From: Herbaspirillum sp. RV1423
Lineage (GTDB): Bacteria > Pseudomonadota > Gammaproteobacteria > Burkholderiales > Burkholderiaceae_D
Assembly (NCBI RefSeq): GCF_000577615.1
Contig: NZ_CBXX010000024.1
Location: 1 to 64,000 of the forward strand
Reading direction: 5' to 3'
DNA length: 64,000 nucleotides
The notes below the pieces were generated by a model. That model worked only from the letters and a program-made list of their open reading frames with translations. It made no database searches and was not told the DNA's origin. Within the stretch, counting starts at the first letter, position 1. Each line of letters begins with the position of its first letter. Below, in pieces: positions 45,520 through 54,964 of the stretch. Both the position numbers and the translations under genes were made by a program.

Positions 45520-46314
45520 ATGATCGATCAAGCCACTTCAAGCCGCCAGGACATCCTGACTGAACTCGGCGGCGCGCACGTCCTGCTGATCACGCTCAAC
45601 CGTCCGGACGTGCGCAATGCGCTGCGCAACAACAGTCTGCGCGAAATCGCCGCAGAGCTGACACTGGCGGAAGCCGACGACAGCATCCGCGCCGTGATCA
45701 TCACCGGCGGCGCGAAAGTGTTTGCCGCCGGCGCCGATATCAATGAAATGGCACATACCGATGCCATCGGCGCCCTGCTCGATGTGCGCCCGCAATACTG
45801 GAAAACGATCGCGAATTTCTCCAAGCCTTTGCTGGCGGCGGTCAACGGCTACGCGTTGGGGGCTGGCTGCGAAATGCTGATGCATGCAGACATCGCGATT
45901 GCCGGTCGCAGCGCCAAGATCGGCCAGCCGGAAATCAACCTTGGCACCATCCCTGGCGCAGGCGGCACGCAGCGCCTGATTCGCACTGTCGGCAAGCCGC
46001 TGGCGATGAAGATGGTGCTGAGCGGAGAGTTCCTGTCGGCCGACGCAGCGTTGGCCGCAGGGCTGATAGCCGAAGTCGTCGACGACGAGCAGACCTTGGA
46101 ACGTACGCTGGCGCTGGCCAATACTATTGCTGCGAAGTCCCCGCTGGCGTTGCGGCTGGCGAAGGAAGCCATGCTCAAGTCTTATGAACTGGGATTGGAG
46201 GCGGGATTGAATCTGGAGCGAAAATCTTTTTCTTTGCTGGCGGCCAGCGAGGACCGGCGCGAAGGAATTGCTGCATTCAAGGAAAAACGCGCGGCGCAGT
46301 TCACCGGGCGCTGA
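45520..46314 (+). CDS. paaF: 2,3-dehydroadipyl-CoA hydratase PaaF
   Basis: The 264-residue crotonase hydrates 2,3-dehydroadipyl-CoA. Segments AAGADINEM and NGYALGAGCEMLMHADIAIAG form the oxyanion hole, and PEINLGTIPGAGGTQRL holds the second catalytic Glu region. ATG at 45520 lies 15 bp after paaJ without a clear ribosome site, so translation may be coupled. It ends the rightward paa operon; no strong terminator is seen before the convergent kinase gene. Confidence 0.9.
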   Translation: MIDQATSSRQDILTELGGAHVLLITLNRPDVRNALRNNSLREIAAELTLAEADDSIRAVIITGGAKVFAAGADINEMAHTDAIGALLDVRPQYWKTIANFSKPLLAAVNGYALGAGCEMLMHADIAIAGRSAKIGQPEINLGTIPGAGGTQRLIRTVGKPLAMKMVLSGEFLSADAALAAGLIAEVVDDEQTLERTLALANTIAAKSPLALRLAKEAMLKSYELGLEAGLNLERKSFSLLAASEDRREGIAAFKEKRAAQFTGR

Positions 46315-46374
46315 TGGTGAATGATCGATCAAGGACTTCCATGCGGAAGAGTTAAGCGCCGTTCCGCTGACGGT

Positions 46375-47739
46375 TCAATCCTCTTTAACGTCGACAAAGA
46401 GTGGATCTATCGGCAAATGAATCGTGAAAGACGTACCGACATTGAGTTCGCTGCTCACTTCGATTCTTCCGCGATGATTACTGACTATTCCATAGGATAA
46501 GGACAAGCCAAGCCCAGTACCGCTGCCAATAGGTTTGGTAGTAAAAAACGGGTCGAAAATTCGCGTCAAATTCTCGGGAGGAATACCTGCACCGTTGTCG
46601 CTGATTTTTATCCAGACCTGGTCCCCTTCAGTGCCGGTGCAAATGGTGATCACTCCACGTTTTTCAATCGCATGTGCAGCATTGACGAGCAGGTTCATGA
46701 AGACCTGATTTAGTTGGGATGCAATGCATTTGACCGGAGGCAGAACGCCGTATTTCTTGACCACACTGGCTTTATATTTGATTTCATTGTTAACAATGTT
46801 CAAGGTGCTGTCCAAGCCATGATGCAAATCCGCAAACACCCACTCGCTGACCCCTCTATGCGAAAAGTCTTTTAACGATTGCACGATATCTTTGACGCGT
46901 TTCAAACCATCCTGCGACTCTGCCATCAATTCATCTGTATCCGTTTTCAAAAAAACCATGTCGGCATGTTTTTTGAGTTGCTCTATTTCCGGTGCTGTCG
47001 ACGGATACTGCACAAGGAGTTTCTCGTAGCTGTCAATCAGGCCGAACAAGACACCAACGTATTGACGCAAGGAGTTGAGATTTGAACTGACAAAGCCAAT
47101 CGGATTGTTTATTTCGTGAGCAACCCCTGCCGCCAATTGTCCGAGTGACGCCATTTTTTCCGATTGAAGCAACTGGTTCTGCGCCTCCTGCAATTGGAGA
47201 ATGAGCTGATGCTGCTTATTGCTTTCCACTTGCAAAGCCTGTTCTGCAAGGACACGCGTACTCACCTCCTGCTGCAATTTGGCATTTTGCGTACTCACTT
47301 GTTTTTGCATTTCTTGTAATCGAAGATGCGTTCTGATACGTACCAACACCTCTTCGATTTCAATCGGTTTGGTGACGTAGTCGATCCCTCCGACGTCAAA
47401 TCCGGTCACTATATTCGTCGTATCGGTTAACGCTGTCATGAATATCACTGGGATATCGCGCGTTGCTTCGTTCTTTTTTAATCGGCGACACATTTCAAAT
47501 CCGTCCATCCCCGGCATCATGACATCGAGCAAGATCAGGTTTGGCAAGACATATTGAGCCCGTTGCAAACCTTCTTCGCCGTCTTGCGCCACTACCACCG
47601 TGAAGTCCTGACTTTCCAGGAAATCGGTCAATACGCCAATATTGGCGAGCGTGTCGTCCACCACCAGAATAGTGGCTGATGCTGACGGGATTGACAGGCT
47701 TGCTGGCTCTACCATAGTTGACATATCGACATTAGTCAT
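46375..47739 (-). CDS. Receiver-histidine kinase hybrid protein (cytoplasmic)
   Basis: The 454-residue protein has an N-terminal receiver (phosphoacceptor D72 in [11 protein letters not shown]; Lys in VTKPIEIE), a coiled-coil linker (about 140-195), a dimerisation/phosphoacceptor domain (H208 in GVAHEINNP) and a HATPase domain ([30 protein letters not shown]). There is no membrane segment. Its start overlaps the stop of the upstream hybrid kinase by four bases. The receiver suggests it takes phosphate from that kinase, giving a kinase-to-kinase relay. No DNA-binding output domain is encoded nearby. Confidence 0.92.
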   Translation of the reverse strand: MTNVDMSTMVEPASLSIPSASATILVVDDTLANIGVLTDFLESQDFTVVVAQDGEEGLQRAQYVLPNLILLDVMMPGMDGFEMCRRLKKNEATRDIPVIFMTALTDTTNIVTGFDVGGIDYVTKPIEIEEVLVRIRTHLRLQEMQKQVSTQNAKLQQEVSTRVLAEQALQVESNKQHQLILQLQEAQNQLLQSEKMASLGQLAAGVAHEINNPIGFVSSNLNSLRQYVGVLFGLIDSYEKLLVQYPSTAPEIEQLKKHADMVFLKTDTDELMAESQDGLKRVKDIVQSLKDFSHRGVSEWVFADLHHGLDSTLNIVNNEIKYKASVVKKYGVLPPVKCIASQLNQVFMNLLVNAAHAIEKRGVITICTGTEGDQVWIKISDNGAGIPPENLTRIFDPFFTTKPIGSGTGLGLSLSYGIVSNHRGRIEVSSELNVGTSFTIHLPIDPLFVDVKED

Positions 47740-49904
47740 TGCGACGATGTTCGGCGCACATATTTTTCTATCACGCTCAATAGCGTCTTCGATTGATAGG
47801 TTTTGGCCAATTGGCGCAATTTTTCAGCAAAGGGATGATATGCGCGGTCCAAGGTATCAAGATAATCCGCACGTTGACGAATTTTTCGCATGTCGCCGGC
47901 TAATGCCATTTGATACAAGATATCAATCTCCTCCATGGGAGGAATGATCAGAATACGCTCATCGCTCTCTGCTTGTGGAGCAATCGCGGCAAGCGTATGG
48001 TCATAAACCAGCGGTACTTTGAGATACTCGTTCATTTTATGTACAAGAATTTCCTGCTGCACGGGTTTTTTCATAAAGAAATTAACGCCGGCATCCAGAC
48101 TCTTCTGTTCATCTTCCGAGGTCACGCTGGCGGAAATGGCAATGACTGGGATATTGCCCGTTTCCGGCAATTCTCGAATCTTGCGCGTCGCATCGAGTCC
48201 GTTCATCACCGGCATCACGATATCCATCAGGATCAGATCGGGGTGCAGTTGCTGCGCCTGTGTTACACCGTCTTGGCCATCGACCGCAAGGTAGATTTCG
48301 AATCCGAGTCCACCCAGCATATCACTTAGCATTTCCCTGTTTGCTGCGATATCGTCTACCACCAGGATTCTTTTCCGTGGTCCTTGATAAGCAATGACCG
48401 GCAAGGTTGGCAGCGGAGCGGCAACATCAGCGGTCGCGATCGGAAGCAGTAAAGTGAACTGAAATATGCTGCCGACGCCAAGTTGGCTCGATATGGTGAT
48501 ATCGCCATCCATCAGTCGCACAAGTTGCCGACTTATCGACAGACCCAAGCCGGTTCCGCCGAAGCGACGTTGCGTTTCGCCAACTTGTTCGAACGGCTGG
48601 AAAATGGTCTCAAACTGACTGGGATCCATGCCGATGCCGGTATCTTCAACGGCAAACCGCAACTGTATGGCATTCGCATCTTGGGACAATACCGACACGC
48701 GCAAAGTAACTTGGCCGGCATCGGTAAATTTCACTGCGTTACCCAGCAGGTTCAGCATTACCTGTCGCAACCGTTTCTCATCGAGCATAAGCGTCGGTAT
48801 TGTCTGATCGCTATCGAGAATATAACGAAGCCCCTTTTGTTCGGCCTTGACGCGAATGATATTGCCAATGCCGTCTAAAAATTCGTGCAAGTTAAGTGGA
48901 TAAGGAAACAGTTCGAACTTACCGGCTTCGATTTTCGATAAATCCAGCAGGTCGGTGATTAACATCAAGAGATGTTCGCCGCTATCGTAAATCGTATTGA
49001 GACCAACGAGTTGGCGTTCGCCAAGGTTTTTGTTGCGCTTGAGAACTTGTGCGTAGCCGAGAATCGCGTTGAGCGGAGTGCGTAGTTCGTGCGTCATACT
49101 TGCCAAAAATGTACTTTTTGCACGATTGGCTACTTCGGCACGTTCTTTTGCAATGGTCAGTTCCGAAGTGCGTTCGTCGATCAGTTCTTCGAGATGAATG
49201 CGGTGCTGTTTAAGCTCTTCCTCGATACGTTTTCGTTCCTTGATTTCGTTGAGAAGCGACAAGAGAGATTTTTCTTTTTCCTTTATGTACTGTCTTATCA
49301 GATACATCACCAGCAGCGCCGTCAGAATAGTGGCAAGTAACGAAATCGACATTCCCAAATACAGGCCTTCCCTGCTCGAACGTAGCAAATCGATGATGTT
49401 TTTCGTTGCGCTGGCTGTCTTGCTGGCACTGAAACTGGTCAGCTTTTGCAATACCAGTTCAATCAGTTTGTTTTCCTCTCCTTGCGCGGAAAACTCAAGT
49501 ATGCGCGGATCGACGCCTGCTCTGCGCTGTTTGATCACCTCTTGCATCGACTTGCGATATAACTGCGTCAACGCTTCCGCCTTGTCGAGCAATAACCGTT
49601 CGTCTTGCATCATATCGGCGGTGCTTCGATAGGCGTGGAGCTGCTCGTCGAGCAGATTCAATTCCAGCATGAAACGTTCGTCGTAATTGCTGCCGCGATG
49701 GATGTAATCGACAAAATCCAAGGCCGCAGCACTAAGATGGATAGAGCTTTTCAGAAGCAATTCATTGCGTTTGACAGTTACCGTGGACATTTCCGTCCAT
49801 TGCTCGGACAACCGTGAAAAAATAGTCAACGAAAATATGACGATGCCAATGACCGTCACGATGATGACGCCGAAGCCACTGCCCAGCACGGTTTTTATTT
49901 TCAT
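47736..49904 (-). CDS. Membrane hybrid histidine kinase with C-terminal receiver
   Basis: The 722-residue kinase has TM1 (about 11-30), a periplasmic helical sensor of about 150 residues, TM2 (about 183-205), a coiled coil, HisKA with H272 (MTHELRTPLNAILGY), HATPase (NLLGNAVKFTD; DTGIGM; FGGTGLGLS) and a receiver with D561 (LILMDIVMPVMNGLD). About 80 residues after the receiver resemble the tail seen in BvgS/RpfC-like hybrids but show no clear Hpt motif. It lies 47 bp downstream of a TRAP-type binding protein gene, whose product could present ligand to its sensor domain (inference). Confidence 0.92.
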   Translation of the reverse strand: MKIKTVLGSGFGVIIVTVIGIVIFSLTIFSRLSEQWTEMSTVTVKRNELLLKSSIHLSAAALDFVDYIHRGSNYDERFMLELNLLDEQLHAYRSTADMMQDERLLLDKAEALTQLYRKSMQEVIKQRRAGVDPRILEFSAQGEENKLIELVLQKLTSFSASKTASATKNIIDLLRSSREGLYLGMSISLLATILTALLVMYLIRQYIKEKEKSLLSLLNEIKERKRIEEELKQHRIHLEELIDERTSELTIAKERAEVANRAKSTFLASMTHELRTPLNAILGYAQVLKRNKNLGERQLVGLNTIYDSGEHLLMLITDLLDLSKIEAGKFELFPYPLNLHEFLDGIGNIIRVKAEQKGLRYILDSDQTIPTLMLDEKRLRQVMLNLLGNAVKFTDAGQVTLRVSVLSQDANAIQLRFAVEDTGIGMDPSQFETIFQPFEQVGETQRRFGGTGLGLSISRQLVRLMDGDITISSQLGVGSIFQFTLLLPIATADVAAPLPTLPVIAYQGPRKRILVVDDIAANREMLSDMLGGLGFEIYLAVDGQDGVTQAQQLHPDLILMDIVMPVMNGLDATRKIRELPETGNIPVIAISASVTSEDEQKSLDAGVNFFMKKPVQQEILVHKMNEYLKVPLVYDHTLAAIAPQAESDERILIIPPMEEIDILYQMALAGDMRKIRQRADYLDTLDRAYHPFAEKLRQLAKTYQSKTLLSVIEKYVRRTSSQ

Positions 49905-49951
49905 GTCAGCATCATGTTCGCGATTGCAGGCGAGTGTTTTGTCTTATTGAT

Positions 49952-50926
49952 TCAGTTCGCTCGGGCCGCTTTGACGACGCGTTTTGTAAAATCCCCGATG
50001 GGACTGGCAAACCATTTCTCAGTCACGCCACTGGTGGCATCGACGAAAGGCTTCAATTGCACCTTGTTGATACTGACACCCTTATTCTTCAATTCCACCA
50101 GCAGTTTTTCTTCTTCTTCCTTGGCCAGCTTGCGTTGCAGTTGTGTAGCTTGGGTTGCGGCATTCAAAAGAATCCGACGATCGTTCTCCGATAAACCATC
50201 CCAGGTATGTTTGCTCATCAGAAACGGAGTCATTTCATATTTGTGATTCGTCAGTGAAATATATTTTTGTACCTCGTAGAGCTTGCCTGCATTGATATTC
50301 ACCAGCGGATTTTCCTGACCATCGACAATGCCTTGCTGTAATGCCGCATACAGATCGGAAAATTTGATCTGCTGAGCCTTCGCCCCCAGGGCCTCCATGA
50401 TGTCTATGGTCACCTGATCAGGAGGAGTACGGATATTCATTTGTTTCATATCCGCAGGCGTGCGGATTGGTTTCTTGTTATTCGTCATCTGACGAATACC
50501 GTTGTCCCAATAACCTAAGACAATCATTCCCTTGGCGGCGGTTTTTTGCGCCAGTTCTTTGCCCAGAGGCCCATCCAGCACCTTCCAGGCCTGCGTCACG
50601 TTGGCAAAGAGAAATGGCATGCCAAACGCATTATATTCAGGGACCACTGCGGAAACCGCGCCTTGACTGTTGGCCGACATGTCCAAAGTCCCGGCCAACA
50701 GCGCGTCGACCATGGCAGCGTCATCGCCCAGCCGCGCTGCGCCGGCAACTTCGACTTCAATGCGATTATTGCTGTCTCTTTTAACGATTTCCGCGAAACG
50801 CATCGCCGCTACCTGGCGCGGACTGTTTAGCCCGGTCCCGTGTCCCAACACCAGCTTGATTTGCGCGAACGACGATAAGGAAGAAAATGACAGCAATATA
50901 CCGACGATTATTTTATTGATTCTCAT
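49952..50926 (-). CDS. TRAP-type periplasmic C4-dicarboxylate-binding protein (DctP family), orphan
   Basis: The 324-residue precursor has signal peptide VGILLSFSSLSSFA and a DctP-fold mature part (LVLGHGTGLNSPRQVAAMRFAEIVKRDSNNRIEVEV; PFLFANVTQAWKVLDG; the QGIVDGQENPLVNI motif of the family). The conserved Arg expected to bind the carboxylate lies in MNIRTPPD. No DctQ or DctM membrane subunit is next to it; instead two sensor kinases follow in the same operon. It therefore probably works as a ligand-capture subunit for signalling. Confidence 0.88.
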   Translation of the reverse strand: MRINKIIVGILLSFSSLSSFAQIKLVLGHGTGLNSPRQVAAMRFAEIVKRDSNNRIEVEVAGAARLGDDAAMVDALLAGTLDMSANSQGAVSAVVPEYNAFGMPFLFANVTQAWKVLDGPLGKELAQKTAAKGMIVLGYWDNGIRQMTNNKKPIRTPADMKQMNIRTPPDQVTIDIMEALGAKAQQIKFSDLYAALQQGIVDGQENPLVNINAGKLYEVQKYISLTNHKYEMTPFLMSKHTWDGLSENDRRILLNAATQATQLQRKLAKEEEEKLLVELKNKGVSINKVQLKPFVDATSGVTEKWFASPIGDFTKRVVKAARAN

Positions 50927-51267
50927 GGCCGGTCACCTTTGGTTGAGTTCCGATGTTTTTTTAGCACCACTTCAAGTCAAACCACTACCAGACCACATTA
51001 TTCTAATGATTACTTGTGAGATTGTCGTTACATGAATGTCGGCAATAACCTGACCGCCAATCCTGCTGGCCTTTCGCTACGGAAGGTCTGTGGGACACCA
51101 TGGTCTAACCAGGATCATTCGGTATGCGCCTCTTTCCTGGCCATTTACAAGAGACAAAATGCCCCTACCCACAGAGCGCACCAATCGCAAATTGGCAATC
51201 GGGCTGTGCGACCGAAGAAAGAGTCCGAAGAGAGATGGGAAGCTTCGCTACGCTGCGAGGTAAAGAA
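50927..51267. other. Intergenic region, no gene seen
   Basis: This 341-bp gap between the TRAP binding protein start and the Sel1 gene stop contains short frames without ribosome sites and no strong hairpin. It must include the promoter of the leftward TRAP-kinase operon. Confidence 0.4.
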
Positions 51268-52848
51268 CTACGTGAGTTCTGGAAACGTTGTCTTCAACCG
51301 ATATTGGCGTTGTCGGTAATTTCCCTCAAGACCGTTGAAACTGCAATCCACGTCATTGAACAGACGACTGATTCGATTCAGGGTGGAACGTTGCACCTCG
51401 GTCTCGATGGACACCAGGCGCCGCTTGCTCCTCGCATAGTAGTCGCAAATGTCGACGACCAGGCAATGACCATAGTCGGCGTTCTTAACATCGATCAGCA
51501 GGGCTTCAGGCTTGCTCAAGCCAAACGTCGCAGCCAACTCAACCCGCGCGCTAAGAAATGGATTGGAATTCTTTAATTTTTCGCTCAAGTGAACGGTTGC
51601 ATCCCTTGCCCAGGTATTTGGACTCGATTGCACGGAAAATTCCTGCAGGGCTATCCTTGCGTTTTCATTGCCTTGCTCCGCCGCCTTTTGCCACCAATAA
51701 ATTGCTTTGACATCGTGGAGCCGATCGTCGCGTCGGTTTCTCCAATAGGTTTGGGCGAACTCATATTGCGCTTCCACCTGGCCGAGGCTAGCGGCCTTTT
51801 CAAGGTATTGCAAAGCGACGTCCAGATTTCGCTGTGAATAGATAGAGCGTGAGTGGATTCTGGCCAGCGCATGCCATGCCAAAGCTGAGCCGCCGTCGCC
51901 TGCGAGGGCGAGCCATTTGAGCGCTTTCTTGAAATTTGCGAGGCCATGTTCCATGAAGACTCTGTTGCCATCGCGATCAATTTTTGCGTAGAGCAGCCCG
52001 AGTTCAAGCTGTGCCTCAGTGTTTCCAGCCAGGGCGGCCAATTCTAGGATATGTCCGATCTCGACGAGATCCGGCTGGTTTTCCAGCAGACGCCATTGCC
52101 CAAATCGCAGCAACAGGACCGACTCCTCGGACGAGAGGAATACGCCGCCGGTTACCTCCGCATCTTTTTTCAGTTGTGTTACCGCGACAGCATTTCGTTT
52201 AAATGACTTCTCGACCAGTGAAACAGCGCCACGGGAAAAACCGGTGTAATCGGATTTTCTCCAGGCTTTATCCAGCAGGGCATATTGCGCTTGCTCGATG
52301 CCGGCATGCGCCGCCTTCGTTATCAATCGTTCTTCAAGCGTAAGGACGCCATTCGGAGGCATCGCCTCCGGGTTTCTGCCCGTATCATCATCGTCGCCGG
52401 CACTGTCGCCATCCTGACTGTGCTGCCGTATTTGCTGCGCAAGAAGCCACTGCGCCTGATGATCGTCTTGACTGGCCAAAAATGACAAGGCGCCGATTGC
52501 TCTTGCCTGACTATTGCTGTCGAACTGCTCTGTATTATCCAGTACCAGACGGGCAAAAGTGAGCCCGGCGTGTGTAATGCCGGCGTCGAAGGCCTTCTCG
52601 TACCACACTGCAGCTTCGCGCGGAAGTGACAGCTCCTTTACCTGCTCATAAGAGATACTCTTTCCTATCGTCATCCAGGCGTCATCAACTCCCTGCTGCG
52701 CCGCTCGTTTCAACCAATAGAACGCAGTGCTATTGCTTCTCGGCAGACCAGCTCCGCCATACAGGTAGCGATTTCCCAATGCCAGTTGAGCTATGGATTC
52801 GCCTGCGCGTGCGGCTTTGATAAGCGCCATTTCCTCTCTTGTTGCCAT
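51268..52848 (-). CDS. Sel1-repeat (SLR/TPR-like) protein
   Basis: The 526-residue protein has no signal peptide or membrane segment. Multiple Sel1-like repeats are visible, for example AQLALGNRYLYGGAGLPRSNS, AFYWLKRAAQQGVDDAW, AQLELGLLYAKI, KALKWLALAGDGGSALAWHALA and AIYWWQKAAEQGNENARIAL. Such solenoids mediate protein-protein contacts, often in signalling, secretion or effector functions. A low-complexity acidic linker (DGDSAGDDDDTGRNPE) splits it at about residue 165. The last 100 residues after the repeats are non-repetitive. ATG at 52848 fits the domain start; the frame upstream to 52914 begins at TTG. No gene neighbour reveals a specific role. Confidence 0.82.
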   Translation of the reverse strand: MATREEMALIKAARAGESIAQLALGNRYLYGGAGLPRSNSTAFYWLKRAAQQGVDDAWMTIGKSISYEQVKELSLPREAAVWYEKAFDAGITHAGLTFARLVLDNTEQFDSNSQARAIGALSFLASQDDHQAQWLLAQQIRQHSQDGDSAGDDDDTGRNPEAMPPNGVLTLEERLITKAAHAGIEQAQYALLDKAWRKSDYTGFSRGAVSLVEKSFKRNAVAVTQLKKDAEVTGGVFLSSEESVLLLRFGQWRLLENQPDLVEIGHILELAALAGNTEAQLELGLLYAKIDRDGNRVFMEHGLANFKKALKWLALAGDGGSALAWHALARIHSRSIYSQRNLDVALQYLEKAASLGQVEAQYEFAQTYWRNRRDDRLHDVKAIYWWQKAAEQGNENARIALQEFSVQSSPNTWARDATVHLSEKLKNSNPFLSARVELAATFGLSKPEALLIDVKNADYGHCLVVDICDYYARSKRRLVSIETEVQRSTLNRISRLFNDVDCSFNGLEGNYRQRQYRLKTTFPELT

Positions 52849-53406
52849 GATGGTCAGTCGTTTCTTGCTTGAGCGTAGTGAAGGTGGAGATTGGGGAAGG
52901 AAGGAGACAGACAAATGAATCGGAGCGGCCAGGCATCAGAAATTTCAAACATGAAATCGTTATGACGATGAATGGATTTACAAAAGACAAAAGGAGTCTC
53001 CGCCGACGCAAATAATTGCGTCGGTTTTTTAAATTTCCTTGATGGGTAAATCGACCCGGAAGTTGGCTCTGGCGCTTTAAAAAAAAGCAGTAGCCAAGCT
53101 ACTTAAATGCACATTGATGCAGACGCCGATGGTTTGAAAAGCAAGCAGCGCCTGAGCAAATAACTCGCTGGCGAAATGGATTTCCATCGCTGCCGAAGGC
53201 TGATGAAAATCCATGCCGATGCGTGGTTTCTATCATGGTTAAAAGTTGAAAAGGTCCGCCTGAAATCTGACATCGTCATATTGGAATCCACATCTTCAAC
53301 GCGAGATGATGAGACTTGATTGTAGTGGATATCAATCGTCTTATTAGGCGCGTATTTCTCAATACATTATTACGAAAGCAGAAATGATTTTCTATTTTTC
53401 GTCGAT
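52849..53406. other. Long non-coding gap with hairpins
   Basis: No protein-coding gene is convincing here. The gap contains an intrinsic terminator on the plus strand (53003-53030) and a long imperfect hairpin (53176-53214, ATGGATTT pairing with AAATCCAT plus further pairs). No plus-strand gene precedes the terminator, so a small RNA is possible. Confidence 0.45.
53003..53030 (+). terminator. Orphan rho-independent terminator
   Basis: CCGACGCAA pairs with TTGCGTCGG around a four-base ATAA loop and is followed by six T residues. It ends a plus-strand transcript of unknown nature. Confidence 0.75.
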
Positions 53407-53452
53407 GAAAAAAATGAAAAAGGGCACCGCATGAAATCCATGCAGTGCCCTT
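53407..53452 (-). terminator. Terminator of the third porin gene
   Basis: On the minus strand AAGGGCACTGCATG pairs with CATGCGGTGCCCTT and is followed by TTTCATTTTTTT. It lies about 45 bp past the stop codon. Confidence 0.85.
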
Positions 53453-53494
53453 CTCTTGCGTCCCGACTACTGTCGAACGAACTACGACAATAGA

Positions 53495-54682
53495 TTAGAA
53501 CTTGTGGCGAATACCTACTGCCACAGCCGCTTGGTTACCAGCGACGCCAGTGCTGTCGGATATACCGGTGTTGACGATATCTGTGGCGCGAATGTATGTT
53601 GCGAATGCATACAGATCCGTACGCTTCGACAGCGAGTAATCGGTACCCAAGTTGTATGCTGTCAGCTTGCCTTTGCCCGACACGCCGTCAAATTGAGCGC
53701 GGGTGTGTTGCACGGCACCCAACAGCTTCAACGCTGGAGTCAGCGAGTAGGCAGTACCGATTTCGTACACGTCAGCCTTGTTCGAACGAGCCAGTGTACG
53801 GTTGGTCACGATGGACAGCGAGCCGACGCTGGAAGCGGTCAGGTTCGCCTGGGTATTCAGGTCTTGCTTGACGCGCGACCAGTTACCATACACACGTGCT
53901 GGACCAAACTGGTACGAAGCAACCAGGTTCCAGCCTTTGTAAGCTGTGCTGCCTTGGTTCGCGGCCAGAGTATTTGGGGTCACGGTAGTTGCAGTTGCTG
54001 GAATCAAGCTGACATCAGAGGGCGAGCTACCGTTAGCCTTGGACTGGTAGTAACTCAGGCCGAGACCCAGTGGGCCATTATCGTACTTCAGGCCGGCACC
54101 GAAGGATTGGCCAGCGGAAGTCTTGCCTGCTTGTTCGCCGAAGCCGTACAGCAGGTTACCGGTGATGCCACTCAGGTTAGTAGTGGTGTAAGAAATCGAG
54201 TTATTGGTACGGGTGCCTTCCACGCGATCCAGGTTGTGGCCGACATTACCTGTCCAGCCACCGAATTCGTTAACCGAGGTGTAAACGGAGAGCGTGTCGG
54301 CGAAGTCGGTTTGACGACCAAGCAACACAGTGCCGAAGTCGCCGGACAGACCCACCACCGACTTGCGGCGGAACAGGTTCGAGCCGCTGACGGCGTCCGA
54401 TCCTTGCAGGCCGCCGGTGTCGTTAGAGAAACCGGTTTCCAGGTTGAACACTGCGTTCAGACCGCCGCCCAGATTTTCAACGCCCTTGAAACCAATACGC
54501 GAACCTTGGATGACGCCGGAGTTGAGGCTGAACTTGCTGCCGGTGTCGCCTGCGGTGGTTGCCACCTTGCTTTGGTAAACAACGCCGGTATCAATGATGC
54601 CGTAGATGCTTACAGTACTTTGCGCTTGAGCAGCGCCTGCGAATGCGCCCAGAACAGCGAGTGCCAGCAAAGATTTTTTCAT
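53495..54682 (-). CDS. Trimeric general porin (Burkholderiales Porin_4 type), probably a major porin
   Basis: The 395-residue precursor starts at ATG 54682 (AAGGA seven bases before). Signal peptide LLALAVLGAFAGAAQA precedes QSTVSIYGIIDTGVVYQSKV. It contains IGFKGVENLGGGLNAVFNLETGF and ends AVGIRHKF with terminal Phe. Codon choice looks optimised and the terminator is strong, which fits a highly expressed major porin. It is a single-gene unit at the boundary to the mobile region. Confidence 0.92.
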   Translation of the reverse strand: MKKSLLALAVLGAFAGAAQAQSTVSIYGIIDTGVVYQSKVATTAGDTGSKFSLNSGVIQGSRIGFKGVENLGGGLNAVFNLETGFSNDTGGLQGSDAVSGSNLFRRKSVVGLSGDFGTVLLGRQTDFADTLSVYTSVNEFGGWTGNVGHNLDRVEGTRTNNSISYTTTNLSGITGNLLYGFGEQAGKTSAGQSFGAGLKYDNGPLGLGLSYYQSKANGSSPSDVSLIPATATTVTPNTLAANQGSTAYKGWNLVASYQFGPARVYGNWSRVKQDLNTQANLTASSVGSLSIVTNRTLARSNKADVYEIGTAYSLTPALKLLGAVQHTRAQFDGVSGKGKLTAYNLGTDYSLSKRTDLYAFATYIRATDIVNTGISDSTGVAGNQAAVAVGIRHKF

Positions 54683-54964
54683 TTGAAATCCTTCTATAAA
54701 AATAGTCTTGAGGATCCGTACTTCAGTCGGATGCACAGACATTAAAGCTTCTGATGCTGCATGACTTCAACTTGGTTTATAGAAGTATTTTTTTAGATCA
54801 GATCAATAAAATAAATGGCATATGTTGTATTTTTTTCTCGATGAGATTCTCAATCTACGACGATGCATATGGTCCGTCCTGTGCGCATATCCGGTCGCGA
54901 AATACACGCTTCATATGGTTCATATCCGATGCCGAAAAGCGAATAGACATCTGCTCAGGCGCCT

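Noticed and set aside
53103-53291. Minus-strand frame of 62 codons before the third porin terminator
   Set aside because: It covers the imperfect hairpin, lacks a ribosome site and has no protein-like features.
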